Source: Planctomycetota bacterium (GTDB lineage: Bacteria > Planctomycetota > UBA1135 > GCA-002686595). Taken from it: a DNA stretch of 64,000 nt. Shown one piece after another: positions 27,430 through 37,455 of this stretch. The translations under genes and the position numbers were made by a program. Numbering within the stretch: the first letter of the stretch is position 1; every line of letters starts with the position of its first letter. The notes below the pieces were generated by a model that worked only from the letters and a program-made list of their open reading frames with translations, ran no database searches and was not told the DNA's origin. The stretch lies in the NCBI GenBank assembly GCA_026692665.1, contig JAPLOF010000020.1:124001-188000 (forward strand). The letters are read 5' to 3'.

Positions 27430-28716
27430 ATGATCCGCACGATGTCCATCCCCCGTTCCACACTGGCGGCGTTCGGCGCCCTCGCGCTCGGCACCGTGGC
27501 CTTTGCCCAGGGTTCCGCCACGACCTGCTTCTCGGACAGCATTCCGCTCCAGTCGACGAACTGGAACGGGACCGTCTCGATCCCGAAGTTCAACCCGGCG
27601 CTGGGCACGCTGCAGAGCATCCAGTTCACGCTGAGCGGCAACGTCCAAGGCACGGCGAAAGCCGAGAGCCTGGACAATGGTCCGACGATGGTCACGACGC
27701 AGTTCTCGGCGAACCTCACGCTCACGCGCCCTGACAACAGCGTGATCGTCGTGACGATCCCGATCGCGAACTTCAACGACTCCTTCACGGCCTTCGACGG
27801 CGTGATCGACTTCGCCGGAACGTCGGGCATCACCCACCCGGGCATCAACGCGAGCGACTCGGACACGGTCACGTCGCCGCCGCCGCCGAGCGACCTCGTG
27901 CTCTTCACGGGCGCGGGCAACATCACGCTGCCGGTCGTGGCCCTCGGGGCCTCGATCGCCACGGGCTCGGGCAACCTGATCACGCAGTTCACGACGCAGG
28001 CCCAGTGCACCGTCAACGTCTGCTACACGTACGAGCCGAACACCCCGCCGGTCTTCACCGCGCCGACGTGCGGCGCGACGTACATGGCCAGCGCGGGCGT
28101 TCCGTTCTCGATCGAGATCTGCGCCGCGGACAGCAACACGAACTCGACCGTGACGCTCTCCTCGGGCGCGCTGCCCCCGGGCGCCACGCTGACCCCGACC
28201 CTGCCCGCGAACGGCAACCCCGTCTGCACGACGTTCACGTGGACGCCGACGCTGGCGGACGTGGGTACGACGCAGATCTGCTTCACGGCGGTCGACAACA
28301 ACAACCGCACCGCGGCCTGCTGCTTCAACATCCAGACGGCGGAGTGCTACCAGTTCCTCGGCCGCGGCGCGGGCAGCGCGGGCATCACGATCGGCAACCT
28401 GTTCTGGCAGTCGCAGATGGGCTCGATCCGCAACACGTTCCCGGTGACGATGACGGACCGTCCGAGCCTGCGCGTGCCGATGCTCACGACGGGTCAGCTG
28501 AACTTCTCGATGCAGACGCTGATGCACAACCCGCAGACGTTCCCGACGAACGCCGACCAGTGGTCGAAGCGCCTGCGCCTCACGGTCCTCCCGGGCGGTC
28601 TCGTCCAGGGCGAACTGTTCGGCTCGCTGAACGGCATCCACCAGTCGCTGGCGACGTACACGGACGCGAACGGCGACCTCTACATGACGTTCCCCTTCAC
28701 GATCGACGGCATGTGA
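27430..28716 (+). CDS. Secreted choice-of-anchor E domain protein with Ig-like domain
   Basis: 428 residues. A signal peptide is followed by a domain matching choice-of-anchor E proteins: FNPALGTLQSIQFTLSG, ANLTLTRPDNS, AFDGVIDFAGTSGITH, DLVLFTGAGNITLPV and GSGNLITQFTTQAQCTVNVCYTY. Next is a cadherin/He_PIG-like Ig domain (NTPPVFTAPTCGATYMASAG to NRTAACCFNIQ). The last 120 residues (CYQFLGRGAGSAGITIGNLFW to TFPFTIDG) are an unrecognised module, different from the shared C-terminal module nearby. Probably an extracellular or surface protein. An intrinsic terminator follows. Confidence 0.85.
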   Translation: MIRTMSIPRSTLAAFGALALGTVAFAQGSATTCFSDSIPLQSTNWNGTVSIPKFNPALGTLQSIQFTLSGNVQGTAKAESLDNGPTMVTTQFSANLTLTRPDNSVIVVTIPIANFNDSFTAFDGVIDFAGTSGITHPGINASDSDTVTSPPPPSDLVLFTGAGNITLPVVALGASIATGSGNLITQFTTQAQCTVNVCYTYEPNTPPVFTAPTCGATYMASAGVPFSIEICAADSNTNSTVTLSSGALPPGATLTPTLPANGNPVCTTFTWTPTLADVGTTQICFTAVDNNNRTAACCFNIQTAECYQFLGRGAGSAGITIGNLFWQSQMGSIRNTFPVTMTDRPSLRVPMLTTGQLNFSMQTLMHNPQTFPTNADQWSKRLRLTVLPGGLVQGELFGSLNGIHQSLATYTDANGDLYMTFPFTIDGM

Positions 28717-28756
28717 GCGCGGCGGGAGCGGTCCCGAACCCGGGACCGTGACGCGG

Positions 28757-28790
28757 AGCAGCCCCTCCCAGCGAGGGGCTGTTTCGTTTC
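28757..28790 (+). terminator. Rho-independent terminator
   Basis: CAGCCCCTC (28759-28767) and GAGGGGCTG (28773-28781) form a 9-bp stem with loop CCAGC, followed by TTTCGTTTC. A second hairpin without U-tract, GGTCCCG/CGGGACC at 28730-28747, lies between it and the stop codon. Confidence 0.75.
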
Positions 28791-28918
28791 CAGGGACTTC
28801 GTCGATTCCACACCTGTGCGGGTCCGCGGATGTCGGCTACCCTTGCGCATCGACTGTTCCCCCGGACCCGACGAGCTCGCACCTCGGTCCGAACCTCCTG
28901 GCCCTCGGGAAGAGCACT

Positions 28919-30643
28919 ATGGCGCTACGTCGCACCGGCAGTTCGGGTTTCCTCGTCGCTGCCGCGCTTGGACTGATCTCTCCAGCACAGGCCCAGAGCG
29001 CGAGCGCGGCTCAGGCCGGACTTGGAGCCCGCGCCGCGTCCACCGCGAGCAGCGCCATCCGGCACACCTTCGTGACGGCCGGCGGTCGAGCCGAGATCGT
29101 CGAGGAGACCGCGCCGCTCGCCACCACGCCCTCGAGCATCGGAGTCAACACTTCGGGCGCCCTGTGGACGTACCCCGACAACGGCGAGGGCTGGGTCGCC
29201 CGAGCGGTGACGCTGGGCAACGCCGGAACCGAGGTCTTCACGGAGTTCGACACCGCGGCGGACCGCGCCTCGCTGTTGTCGGGCTTCGACGTCACGCCGG
29301 TCGTCCCCGTGTGGGCGGATCCGGTCGCGATCGCCAGCACGAACGTGCGCGTCCACGGCAGCGACCAGACGGGGCTCTTCGTCTCCTGCCGGCAGATTCC
29401 GGTGACCCAGAACGGGCCACGGAGCGTCGTCGTCAGCGCCTACACCTCGTCGTCGAGCATGGCGCAGTGGAGTTGGACCTTCCCCACGCCGACCTACGGC
29501 GGGTCGCGCGCGATGGTCTCGGCGGACGGCCGGCGGATCGTGGCGGGCATGCTGGATCCGAACACCGCCACGCTGCACGTCGCGGTGTTCGACGGCGGCT
29601 CGAGCATTCCCACCGGGTACTTCTCCCGCAGCGTCGGTCTCCAGTTGCAGGCCATCGTGCTGTCGGAGGACGGCCACACGCTGTACGCCGCGACCCAGAG
29701 CGGGGGCTACCTCTTCGACGTCGACACGGGAACCCTGATCCAGCAGATCGTGCTGCTGCAGTCGTTCGCCGCGCAGGACATCTCCGGGGACGGTTCGATC
29801 CTCGCCGTCGGTTACTTCAATGGCGTCGACGTCTGGGAGCGTCAGGCCGCGGGGAACTACCTGCGCACCTGGCAGGGTTCCTGGCCGGGTTCGATCGTCT
29901 GCCAGCAACTCGACGTCTCCGAGGACGGATCGACGCTCGTGCTGGGCTTCGGCTACTTCGACCAGAACCTGCGCGTGCGGATCGAGGCCATCGACCTCGC
30001 CACCAAGGCCACCTTGATGGTCGACGAGGCGCAGGGCGGCGGGTCGCTGCAGAACATCGTCGCCAAGGTCGCGACGTCGGCGAACGGCCAGCGCTTCGCG
30101 GTCGGCCTGTGGGGCGACGAGGCCGATCTCGTGCCCGAGCTGCGCATCTACCGCCGCGGTCAGAACACGCCGGTCGCGACGTACAACTATGGAGGTTCCG
30201 TCTACGACCTGGCGATGAGTCGCAGTGGTGACCGCGTCGTCGTCGGTCGCAAGGCCGTGCACGCGAACACCCTGGCCGGCGGCGGTAGCGTGGACCTCTA
30301 CTCGAACGGGGACGAGGACTTCGTCGCCGTGGGGACGCCGAGCATCGGGCGCAAGGTCGACTTCGAGCTGTGGGGCGCGCCGAATTCGCCGGCCCGGCTC
30401 CTGCTCGCGCCGCACCCGTCGACGAACCTGTTTCCGATCGGCTCCATCGGCGTGCTCTACCTGCGGCGCTCGGAGCTCACGATCCTGCCGATGCCGATGA
30501 CCGACAGCGTCGGATACTCCCGCGGCGAGTACCAACTCCCGCTCGATCCCGCCGCGATCGGCACCACGCTGTGGTTCCAGGGCCTGACGACGGCACCGCG
30601 CCGCTTCTCGCGGGACTTCGTGCAGCTGACGATCCTGCCCTGA
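28919..30643 (+). CDS. Secreted WD40/YVTN-like propeller protein with C-terminal module
   Basis: 574 residues from ATG 28919, with signal peptide ending near SPAQAQ. Repeated blades carry the pattern S.DG..l..g (VSADGRRIVAGM, LSEDGHTLYAATQSGGYLFDVDTG, VSEDGSTLVLGFGY, TSANGQRFAVGLWGD, MSRSGDRVVVGRK). The last 100 residues (FELWGAPNSPARLLLA, GVLYLRRSELTILP, LWFQGLTTAPRRFSRDFVQLTILP) look like a Cys-free form of the module found in other secreted proteins here. Its role is unknown. The stop codon lies within an inverted repeat shared with the convergent carbamoyltransferase gene. Confidence 0.85.
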   Translation: MALRRTGSSGFLVAAALGLISPAQAQSASAAQAGLGARAASTASSAIRHTFVTAGGRAEIVEETAPLATTPSSIGVNTSGALWTYPDNGEGWVARAVTLGNAGTEVFTEFDTAADRASLLSGFDVTPVVPVWADPVAIASTNVRVHGSDQTGLFVSCRQIPVTQNGPRSVVVSAYTSSSSMAQWSWTFPTPTYGGSRAMVSADGRRIVAGMLDPNTATLHVAVFDGGSSIPTGYFSRSVGLQLQAIVLSEDGHTLYAATQSGGYLFDVDTGTLIQQIVLLQSFAAQDISGDGSILAVGYFNGVDVWERQAAGNYLRTWQGSWPGSIVCQQLDVSEDGSTLVLGFGYFDQNLRVRIEAIDLATKATLMVDEAQGGGSLQNIVAKVATSANGQRFAVGLWGDEADLVPELRIYRRGQNTPVATYNYGGSVYDLAMSRSGDRVVVGRKAVHANTLAGGGSVDLYSNGDEDFVAVGTPSIGRKVDFELWGAPNSPARLLLAPHPSTNLFPIGSIGVLYLRRSELTILPMPMTDSVGYSRGEYQLPLDPAAIGTTLWFQGLTTAPRRFSRDFVQLTILP

Positions 30644-30659
30644 TTCCCTGCCTCAGGGC
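30637..30659. terminator. Inverted repeat holding both convergent stop codons
   Basis: GCCCTGA (30637-30643) and TCAGGGC (30653-30659) flank 9 bases. The TGA of the propeller gene and the TGA of the carbamoyltransferase gene are the paired inner ends of the arms. It could act as a two-way terminator; there is no U-tract. Confidence 0.4.
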
Positions 30660-32518
30660 GCGCTGCCGGCCGACTGCCTGCTCCGCGCCGCGCCGTCCTT
30701 CTTCGACGGGTGCGCGACGAAGAACGGCCCGATCGCGAGCCCGTCGATGTTGCCCAGCAGGAACGCGCGCACGGCGTCGTTCGGCGAGCACACGATCGGC
30801 TCCTCGTGCATGTTGAAGCTCGTGTTGATCAGGCACGGGATGCCGCTGATCTTCTCGTAAGCCGAGAGCAGGTCCCAGTAGCCCGGGTTCACCTCGCGCT
30901 TCACGAGCTGCGGCCGCGCGGTACCGTCCACGTGCACGGCGGCCGGGCAGTTCTGGCGCATCCAGGGCGTGCAGTCGAACGTGACCGTCATGAACTCGGC
31001 CGTGTGCTCGGCGCCCTCCAGGTTCACGTAGCAGCGCTCGCGCGCTTCCCACAAGGTCACCGGCGCGAACGGCATGAACTCCGTGCGGCCGAGGCGCTTG
31101 TTGAGCCACTGGTTCACTTCCGGCTCGCGTGCGTGGTAGAGGATCGAGCGGTTGCCCAGCGCGCGCGGGCCGTACTCCATGCGGCCGTCGAAGCGCCCGA
31201 TGACTTCGCCGCCGTGGATGCGGCGCGCGACGTCCTCGACCAGGTTCGTGGGCCGGTCGTACGCGAGGCCGTTCTTCTCGAGCTCGGCCTTGATCTCCGC
31301 CTCCGAGTACGACGGTCCCCAGTACACGTCGCGGATCGACGGCTGCACGCCGCCCGGCCACGAGAGCAGCATCGCGAGCCCGGTGCCGCAGCCGCCGTCG
31401 CCCATGTTCGGGTAGACGAACGTCTGCTCGACCTCGTCGATCTCGTGGATGCGCTGGTTCATCTTGACGTTCGCGGTGACGCCGCCCGACAGGACGACGT
31501 TTCCGCAACCCGTCTCGCGGACCCAGTGGCGCACGAGGTCCGTGGCGACGACCTCGAGCACGTGCTGGTACGCCGCCGCGACGTCGATCATCGGGAAGCG
31601 CGCGGCCAGGTGCCGCGAGAAGTGCACGTTCAGGTTCTCGATCAGGCGGAAGTCGCCCGGCGTGCGCACGACGCGCGACAGGAGGACGTCCGACAGCACG
31701 CGCGGATCGCCGTACGCCGCGAGCCCGACGATCTTGCCCGCGTGGCGGTCGGGGTGGAACCCGAGCGAGCTCGTGACCATCTCGTAGAAGCTGCCCAGCG
31801 AGTGCGGGAACTTCAGGTTGTGCAGGCGCCGGATACGGCCGCCCTCGCCGATCGAGACGGAGCCCGCGAGGCCCGACCCGTAGCCGTCGATCGTGACGAT
31901 GACCGCGCGGTCGAAGCCGCTCGCGAGATACGCATTCGCCGCGTGCGACAGGTGGTGCTCGGAGCGCTTGAGCTTCCCGAGCAGGCCCAGCCCGCGTAGC
32001 CCGTCCTCGAGCTCGGTGTGCCACTTCTTGTGGTCCTCCGACGCGCGCCCGGCCCATTCGCGCGCGGCGCGCAGCGCGACGGCGCGCGAGATCGTGCGCT
32101 CTCCGCCGGCGTAGCGGTAGAAGAGCTCCTTGGCCGTGCCCTTGCGCTTCCTCTGGTTCGGCTGGCTGAGTCCGTGCACCGGCGTCTTGCGCTCCGGAAT
32201 GCGACGCTCGGCCTCGGCCAGGAGCCGCTGCAGATCCGCTTCGTCGTAGCGCTCCTGCTCCCTTTCCTCGGCGGCGACGGCGTCGAGGATCAGCTCGGAC
32301 TCCTTCTGCCACTCGAGGAACGGGTAGGCGACGACGTCGATCTCGCGCGGATCCGTGCCGGTCGCGTTCAGCGCCGCCTGGATCGACTTGTGCGGGAACC
32401 CGGCGTGCTGCTTCACGCGGCTGAAGCGTTCCTCGCCGGCCGCGAAGAGGACGCGCCCGTCCTCGACGAGCGATGCGTTGCAATCCTTGTCGAGAGGGGA
32501 GATGCCGAGGATCTTCAA
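30653..32518 (-). CDS. Carbamoyltransferase (NodU/CmcH/TobZ family)
   Basis: 621 residues from TTG 32518. The protein starts MKILGISPLDKDCNASLVEDG, the usual opening of this family, and no ATG fits. The TTG overlaps the stop of the deacetylase gene as TTGA, so translation is probably coupled. The N-terminal Kae1/YgjD-like domain has HHLSHAANAYLASGF and VIVTIDGYGSG; the C-terminal YrdC-like part has the metal and nucleotide regions FDGRMEYGPRALGNRSIL and LINTSFNMHEEPIV. The family makes carbamoyl-adenylate and transfers the carbamoyl group to a sugar or antibiotic hydroxyl. With a polysaccharide deacetylase-like partner, a surface glycan is the likely target. Confidence 0.93.
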   Translation of the reverse strand: MKILGISPLDKDCNASLVEDGRVLFAAGEERFSRVKQHAGFPHKSIQAALNATGTDPREIDVVAYPFLEWQKESELILDAVAAEEREQERYDEADLQRLLAEAERRIPERKTPVHGLSQPNQRKRKGTAKELFYRYAGGERTISRAVALRAAREWAGRASEDHKKWHTELEDGLRGLGLLGKLKRSEHHLSHAANAYLASGFDRAVIVTIDGYGSGLAGSVSIGEGGRIRRLHNLKFPHSLGSFYEMVTSSLGFHPDRHAGKIVGLAAYGDPRVLSDVLLSRVVRTPGDFRLIENLNVHFSRHLAARFPMIDVAAAYQHVLEVVATDLVRHWVRETGCGNVVLSGGVTANVKMNQRIHEIDEVEQTFVYPNMGDGGCGTGLAMLLSWPGGVQPSIRDVYWGPSYSEAEIKAELEKNGLAYDRPTNLVEDVARRIHGGEVIGRFDGRMEYGPRALGNRSILYHAREPEVNQWLNKRLGRTEFMPFAPVTLWEARERCYVNLEGAEHTAEFMTVTFDCTPWMRQNCPAAVHVDGTARPQLVKREVNPGYWDLLSAYEKISGIPCLINTSFNMHEEPIVCSPNDAVRAFLLGNIDGLAIGPFFVAHPSKKDGAARSRQSAGSAP

Positions 32519-33558
32519 GCGCGGGAGTTCCTGCTGTGCGTTTCGACGTGCCGGTGGAGTTCCGCCGCGGTCATGGACACGCCGCCGACCTCCTCCCGGA
32601 AGAAGCGGAAGTAGTTTCGGCAGGTGGCGAGCAGGGAATGGAGGTCCTTCTCGTCGCGCACGTAGGGCGTGTGCCCGGGCTCGAAGGACGGGCTGTGGAG
32701 GCTCAGGGTGAGGACTCGCGCGCCGCGCGAGAGCAGGGCGCGGGTCAGGCGGACCATGTCGGCCTCGCCGTAGCCCTCGGGCGACAGGAAGAGCCGCTCG
32801 ACGGCCCGGAGGCGCGCCAGGACGCCGCCCAGGCGCAGCGTGCGCCCGGCCGCACCTTGGGCGAGCTGGTAGAGCCCGTGCGACGACTCGCCGGCCCAGC
32901 CGACGTAGGCGCCCGTGTTGGGCAGCGCCAGGATGGGGCGCTTCGTCGGCAGCCAGTACGGCTGGTGCGGCGCCCCCGACCAGTCGGGCCCGCCATCGGC
33001 CCGGAAGTCGAACGGCGGAGCAGGGGAGATGTCGACGTCGTAACCCAGCTCGTCGAGGATCGCCGCGGTGTTGGGCCCGAAGCCATAGCGGCCCGACTTG
33101 TACGCGCGCGGCCGCGTCCCGAATGCGTTCTCGATCACGGTCGTGAGCCGCGCGAGCTTCTCGCGCTCGAGTGCGCGCGGGAGGTTTCCCGGGTAGCTGT
33201 TCCGCGCGTTCACCTCCTCGTCGAACGGCGGCGAGACCCACGGGTGGAGGTGCGCCCCGATCTCGCACCCGCCGCGGCGTTGGATGGCGAGCAGGGCGTC
33301 TCTGGACTCCGGCGTCGAGGCGATCGGGTGGTCGATCACGTAGACGGGCTGGATGCCCGCTTCGTCGCAGATCGACTGGAACCGCTCGACGTGTCGCATG
33401 TGCGCGACACCGGTCTTGCGGCGGTCGAACGCCTCCGACCAGTCGAACTCCTCTTCGGTGTCTACGACGACGACCAGGATCGGCTTCGCGAAAGCCGCAG
33501 CGGGGAGCGCTGCCACGGGACCCGTCCAGGTCCAGCACTTCGGCAGCGGCTCTGACAT
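32515..33558 (-). CDS. Polysaccharide deacetylase-like protein (WalW-like)
   Basis: 347 residues from ATG 33558; GTG 33570 is in frame and adds four residues. The fold opens with ILVVVVDTEEEFDW, whose Asp matches the metal site of NodB-type deacetylases. The His pair is in CEIGAHLHPWV, and YKSGRYGFGPNTAAIL and LTLSLHSPSFEPGHTPY also fit. This subgroup resembles WalW proteins of glycan gene clusters. It probably removes acetyl groups from a cell-surface glycan in the cytoplasm or periplasm; no signal peptide is seen. It is upstream of, and coupled to, the carbamoyltransferase gene. Confidence 0.88.
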   Translation of the reverse strand: MSEPLPKCWTWTGPVAALPAAAFAKPILVVVVDTEEEFDWSEAFDRRKTGVAHMRHVERFQSICDEAGIQPVYVIDHPIASTPESRDALLAIQRRGGCEIGAHLHPWVSPPFDEEVNARNSYPGNLPRALEREKLARLTTVIENAFGTRPRAYKSGRYGFGPNTAAILDELGYDVDISPAPPFDFRADGGPDWSGAPHQPYWLPTKRPILALPNTGAYVGWAGESSHGLYQLAQGAAGRTLRLGGVLARLRAVERLFLSPEGYGEADMVRLTRALLSRGARVLTLSLHSPSFEPGHTPYVRDEKDLHSLLATCRNYFRFFREEVGGVSMTAAELHRHVETHSRNSRA

Positions 33559-33761
33559 GGCGGGTCGCACGGGCGCAGGGATGGTAATCGAGATCGGCCG
33601 GATCGGCGGACGCCGTGCGCGCGCCTCCGGTTCATCGCGAGGCGACGACCCGCGTCAGGACGAGGGGCGAGCCGATCGACGCCGGACCTCGACCTTGCGA
33701 CCGGAATCGTCGGCGGGGCGCCGCTCCCCTCGGGCGGCGGCGCCGGCCCGTGGGCTGACCG

Positions 33762-34255
33762 CTACTCCGCTTCTTCGCTCTCGGCTTGCCGCTTCTCGAT
33801 CTCGTCCGTGCTCGCCTCGCGCACGCCGATCACGCGGATGTCGAACGTGACGCTTTGGCCGGCCAGCGGGTGGTTCGCGTCGAGCGTGATCGAGTCGGGC
33901 GAGATCTCGAGCACCTTCATCTCCAGGTCCTCGACCTCGTCGGACTCCTCGTCGTGCTTGACCTGCACGGAGATCCAGTCGCCAGGGACGATCTCGGCGT
34001 CCGCCGGGAACTCGCCGCGCGGCACCGCGACGATGCCGTCGGGGTTGTACTCGCCGTACGCCTTCTCGGGCGGCAGCTCGATCTCGAGCACCGCGCCTTC
34101 CTCGACGCCGTCGAGTTCCTCCTCGAGGCCCGGCGCGATCTCGCCGTAGCCGTGGAGGTACGTCATCGGATCGGCGGCGTCCGCGCTCTCCACGACCTCG
34201 CCCTCGGAGTCCTTGAGCTCGTAGACGAGGTCGACGATGCAGCCTTTGCGGATCT

Positions 34256-34259
<4 letters not shown>
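33762..34259 (-). CDS. SlyD-type FKBP peptidyl-prolyl cis-trans isomerase
   Basis: 165 residues from TTG 34259, giving MKIRKGCIVDLVYELKDSEGE, a standard SlyD start. The TTG overlaps the speA stop as TTGA. Visible are the split FKBP domain (MTYLHGYGEIAPGLEEELDG and HPLAGQSVTFDIRVIGV) and the inserted IF chaperone domain between them (about 70-125, VPRGEFPADAEIVPGDW). The His-rich nickel-binding tail of E. coli SlyD is absent; the tail here is acidic (RQAESEEAE). It is a cytoplasmic folding helper. Confidence 0.93.
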
Positions 34260-36229
<1,970 letters not shown>

Positions 36230-36310
36230 CGTGTCCCTTTGGGTAGAACCCCGCGGATGCGATTCTAAGAAGCTCGACCCGCCGCGCGCGCGCAGGACGG
36301 CTGAAATTCT

Positions 36311-37366
36311 TCAGGCGCGCGCGGGTTCCTGCCGCGCGGGGCTGGCCGTTCCGGACGCCAGCGCTTCCCGATCCGGACGGGCCGCCGCGGGGAGCACCGG
36401 GTTCAGCGCCGGGTCCCGCCCGTCCCCGGCCGCCTCGACGAGCCGCGCCAGGAGACGCGCTGGATCCGCCTCGCGCAGCCAGGGCGCGCGCCCCTCCGCG
36501 CCTCCTCCGGTCAACCCGCCGGCCGTCCAGTGGACGAGGAGCTGCTTCACCCGGCCGGCGGCTCCCTTCGTGCTCGCGCCGAGGCTCCGCAGCGTCTCGG
36601 CGTAGTCCACGAGGAAGCGCGCCGCGTCGGCCGCGCGGACGGCGACGCCGCGGAAGATCCAGGGGTTCCCGCAGGCCGCGCGGCCGACCATGGCGAGCCG
36701 GCAGCCGGTCTCGCGGCGCAGGCGCTCCAGGTCGGCGTGCGTGTCGACGCCCCCGTTGCCGCACACGGGGATCGAGACGGCCGCGGCGGCCCGCGCCAAA
36801 CGCGTCCAGTCGACCTCGTCCTGGTAGGCCTCGGCGCGCGTGCGGCAGTGGACGGTCAGCATCGCGGCTCCGCCGGCCTCGGCGGCGCGAGCCAGGTCCT
36901 CGACGCGCTCGGCGTCGTCGTAGCCGGCGCGGATCTTGGCCGTGACGGGGTGGTCGGGCAGCGCGTCGACGACGGCGCGCACCGTGGCTTCGAGACGCGC
37001 GGGGTCCTTGAGGACGGCGGATCCCGCGCACCCGCGCAGGGCGCCCTTCGCCGGACAGCCGAAGTTCAGGTCGACCAGGGGCGCGCCGACCTCGACGGCG
37101 CGCCGCGCGGACTCCGCCAGGGCCGCGAGGTCCGCGCCCATGAGCTGCAACCCGACCGGCTGGCCGAACCGGCGATCCCCGAGGTGACGCACCAGGACGT
37201 GCCGCGGCAGCGGGCGGTCGATGACGCGCACGAACTCGGTGAAGGCGCCGCCCAGATCGGCCGGGGAATTGCGCGCCAGGACGAGGTCCCGGAACGACGG
37301 CTCGGTGACGCCCTCCATCGGCGCGAGCAGCCAGGGCGACGTGAAGGGGAGCGCGGGTCGGTTCAC
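36311..37366 (-). CDS. tRNA-dihydrouridine synthase (Dus family)
   Basis: 351 residues from GTG 37366; longer in-frame starts give an Arg-rich extension foreign to the family. FMN-barrel features are present: PWLLAPMEGVTEPSFR at the N-terminus, QLMGADLAALAESA, catalytic Cys104 in VDLNFGCPAKG, VTAKIRAGYDD, LTVHCRTRAEAY, PVCGNGGVDTH and MVGRAACGNPWIF. It reduces uridines in the D-loop of tRNA. It is divergent from the CarboxypepD_reg-like gene. Confidence 0.94.
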   Translation of the reverse strand: MNRPALPFTSPWLLAPMEGVTEPSFRDLVLARNSPADLGGAFTEFVRVIDRPLPRHVLVRHLGDRRFGQPVGLQLMGADLAALAESARRAVEVGAPLVDLNFGCPAKGALRGCAGSAVLKDPARLEATVRAVVDALPDHPVTAKIRAGYDDAERVEDLARAAEAGGAAMLTVHCRTRAEAYQDEVDWTRLARAAAAVSIPVCGNGGVDTHADLERLRRETGCRLAMVGRAACGNPWIFRGVAVRAADAARFLVDYAETLRSLGASTKGAAGRVKQLLVHWTAGGLTGGGAEGRAPWLREADPARLLARLVEAAGDGRDPALNPVLPAAARPDREALASGTASPARQEPARA

Positions 37367-37455
37367 GGGCAAGCGAGCCAGTGTACGGGGTGCGCCGCGG
37401 AGCGCACGCCGGGGACGTGCGCGAACCGTCGCGCGGGGGTCTACTCGTGGGGACG

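Noticed and set aside
33717-33744. Hairpin GGCGCCGC/GCGGCGCC downstream of the SlyD-like gene as terminator
   Set aside because: The stem is plausible but very GC-rich sequence makes such stems common and there is no U-tract on the minus strand.
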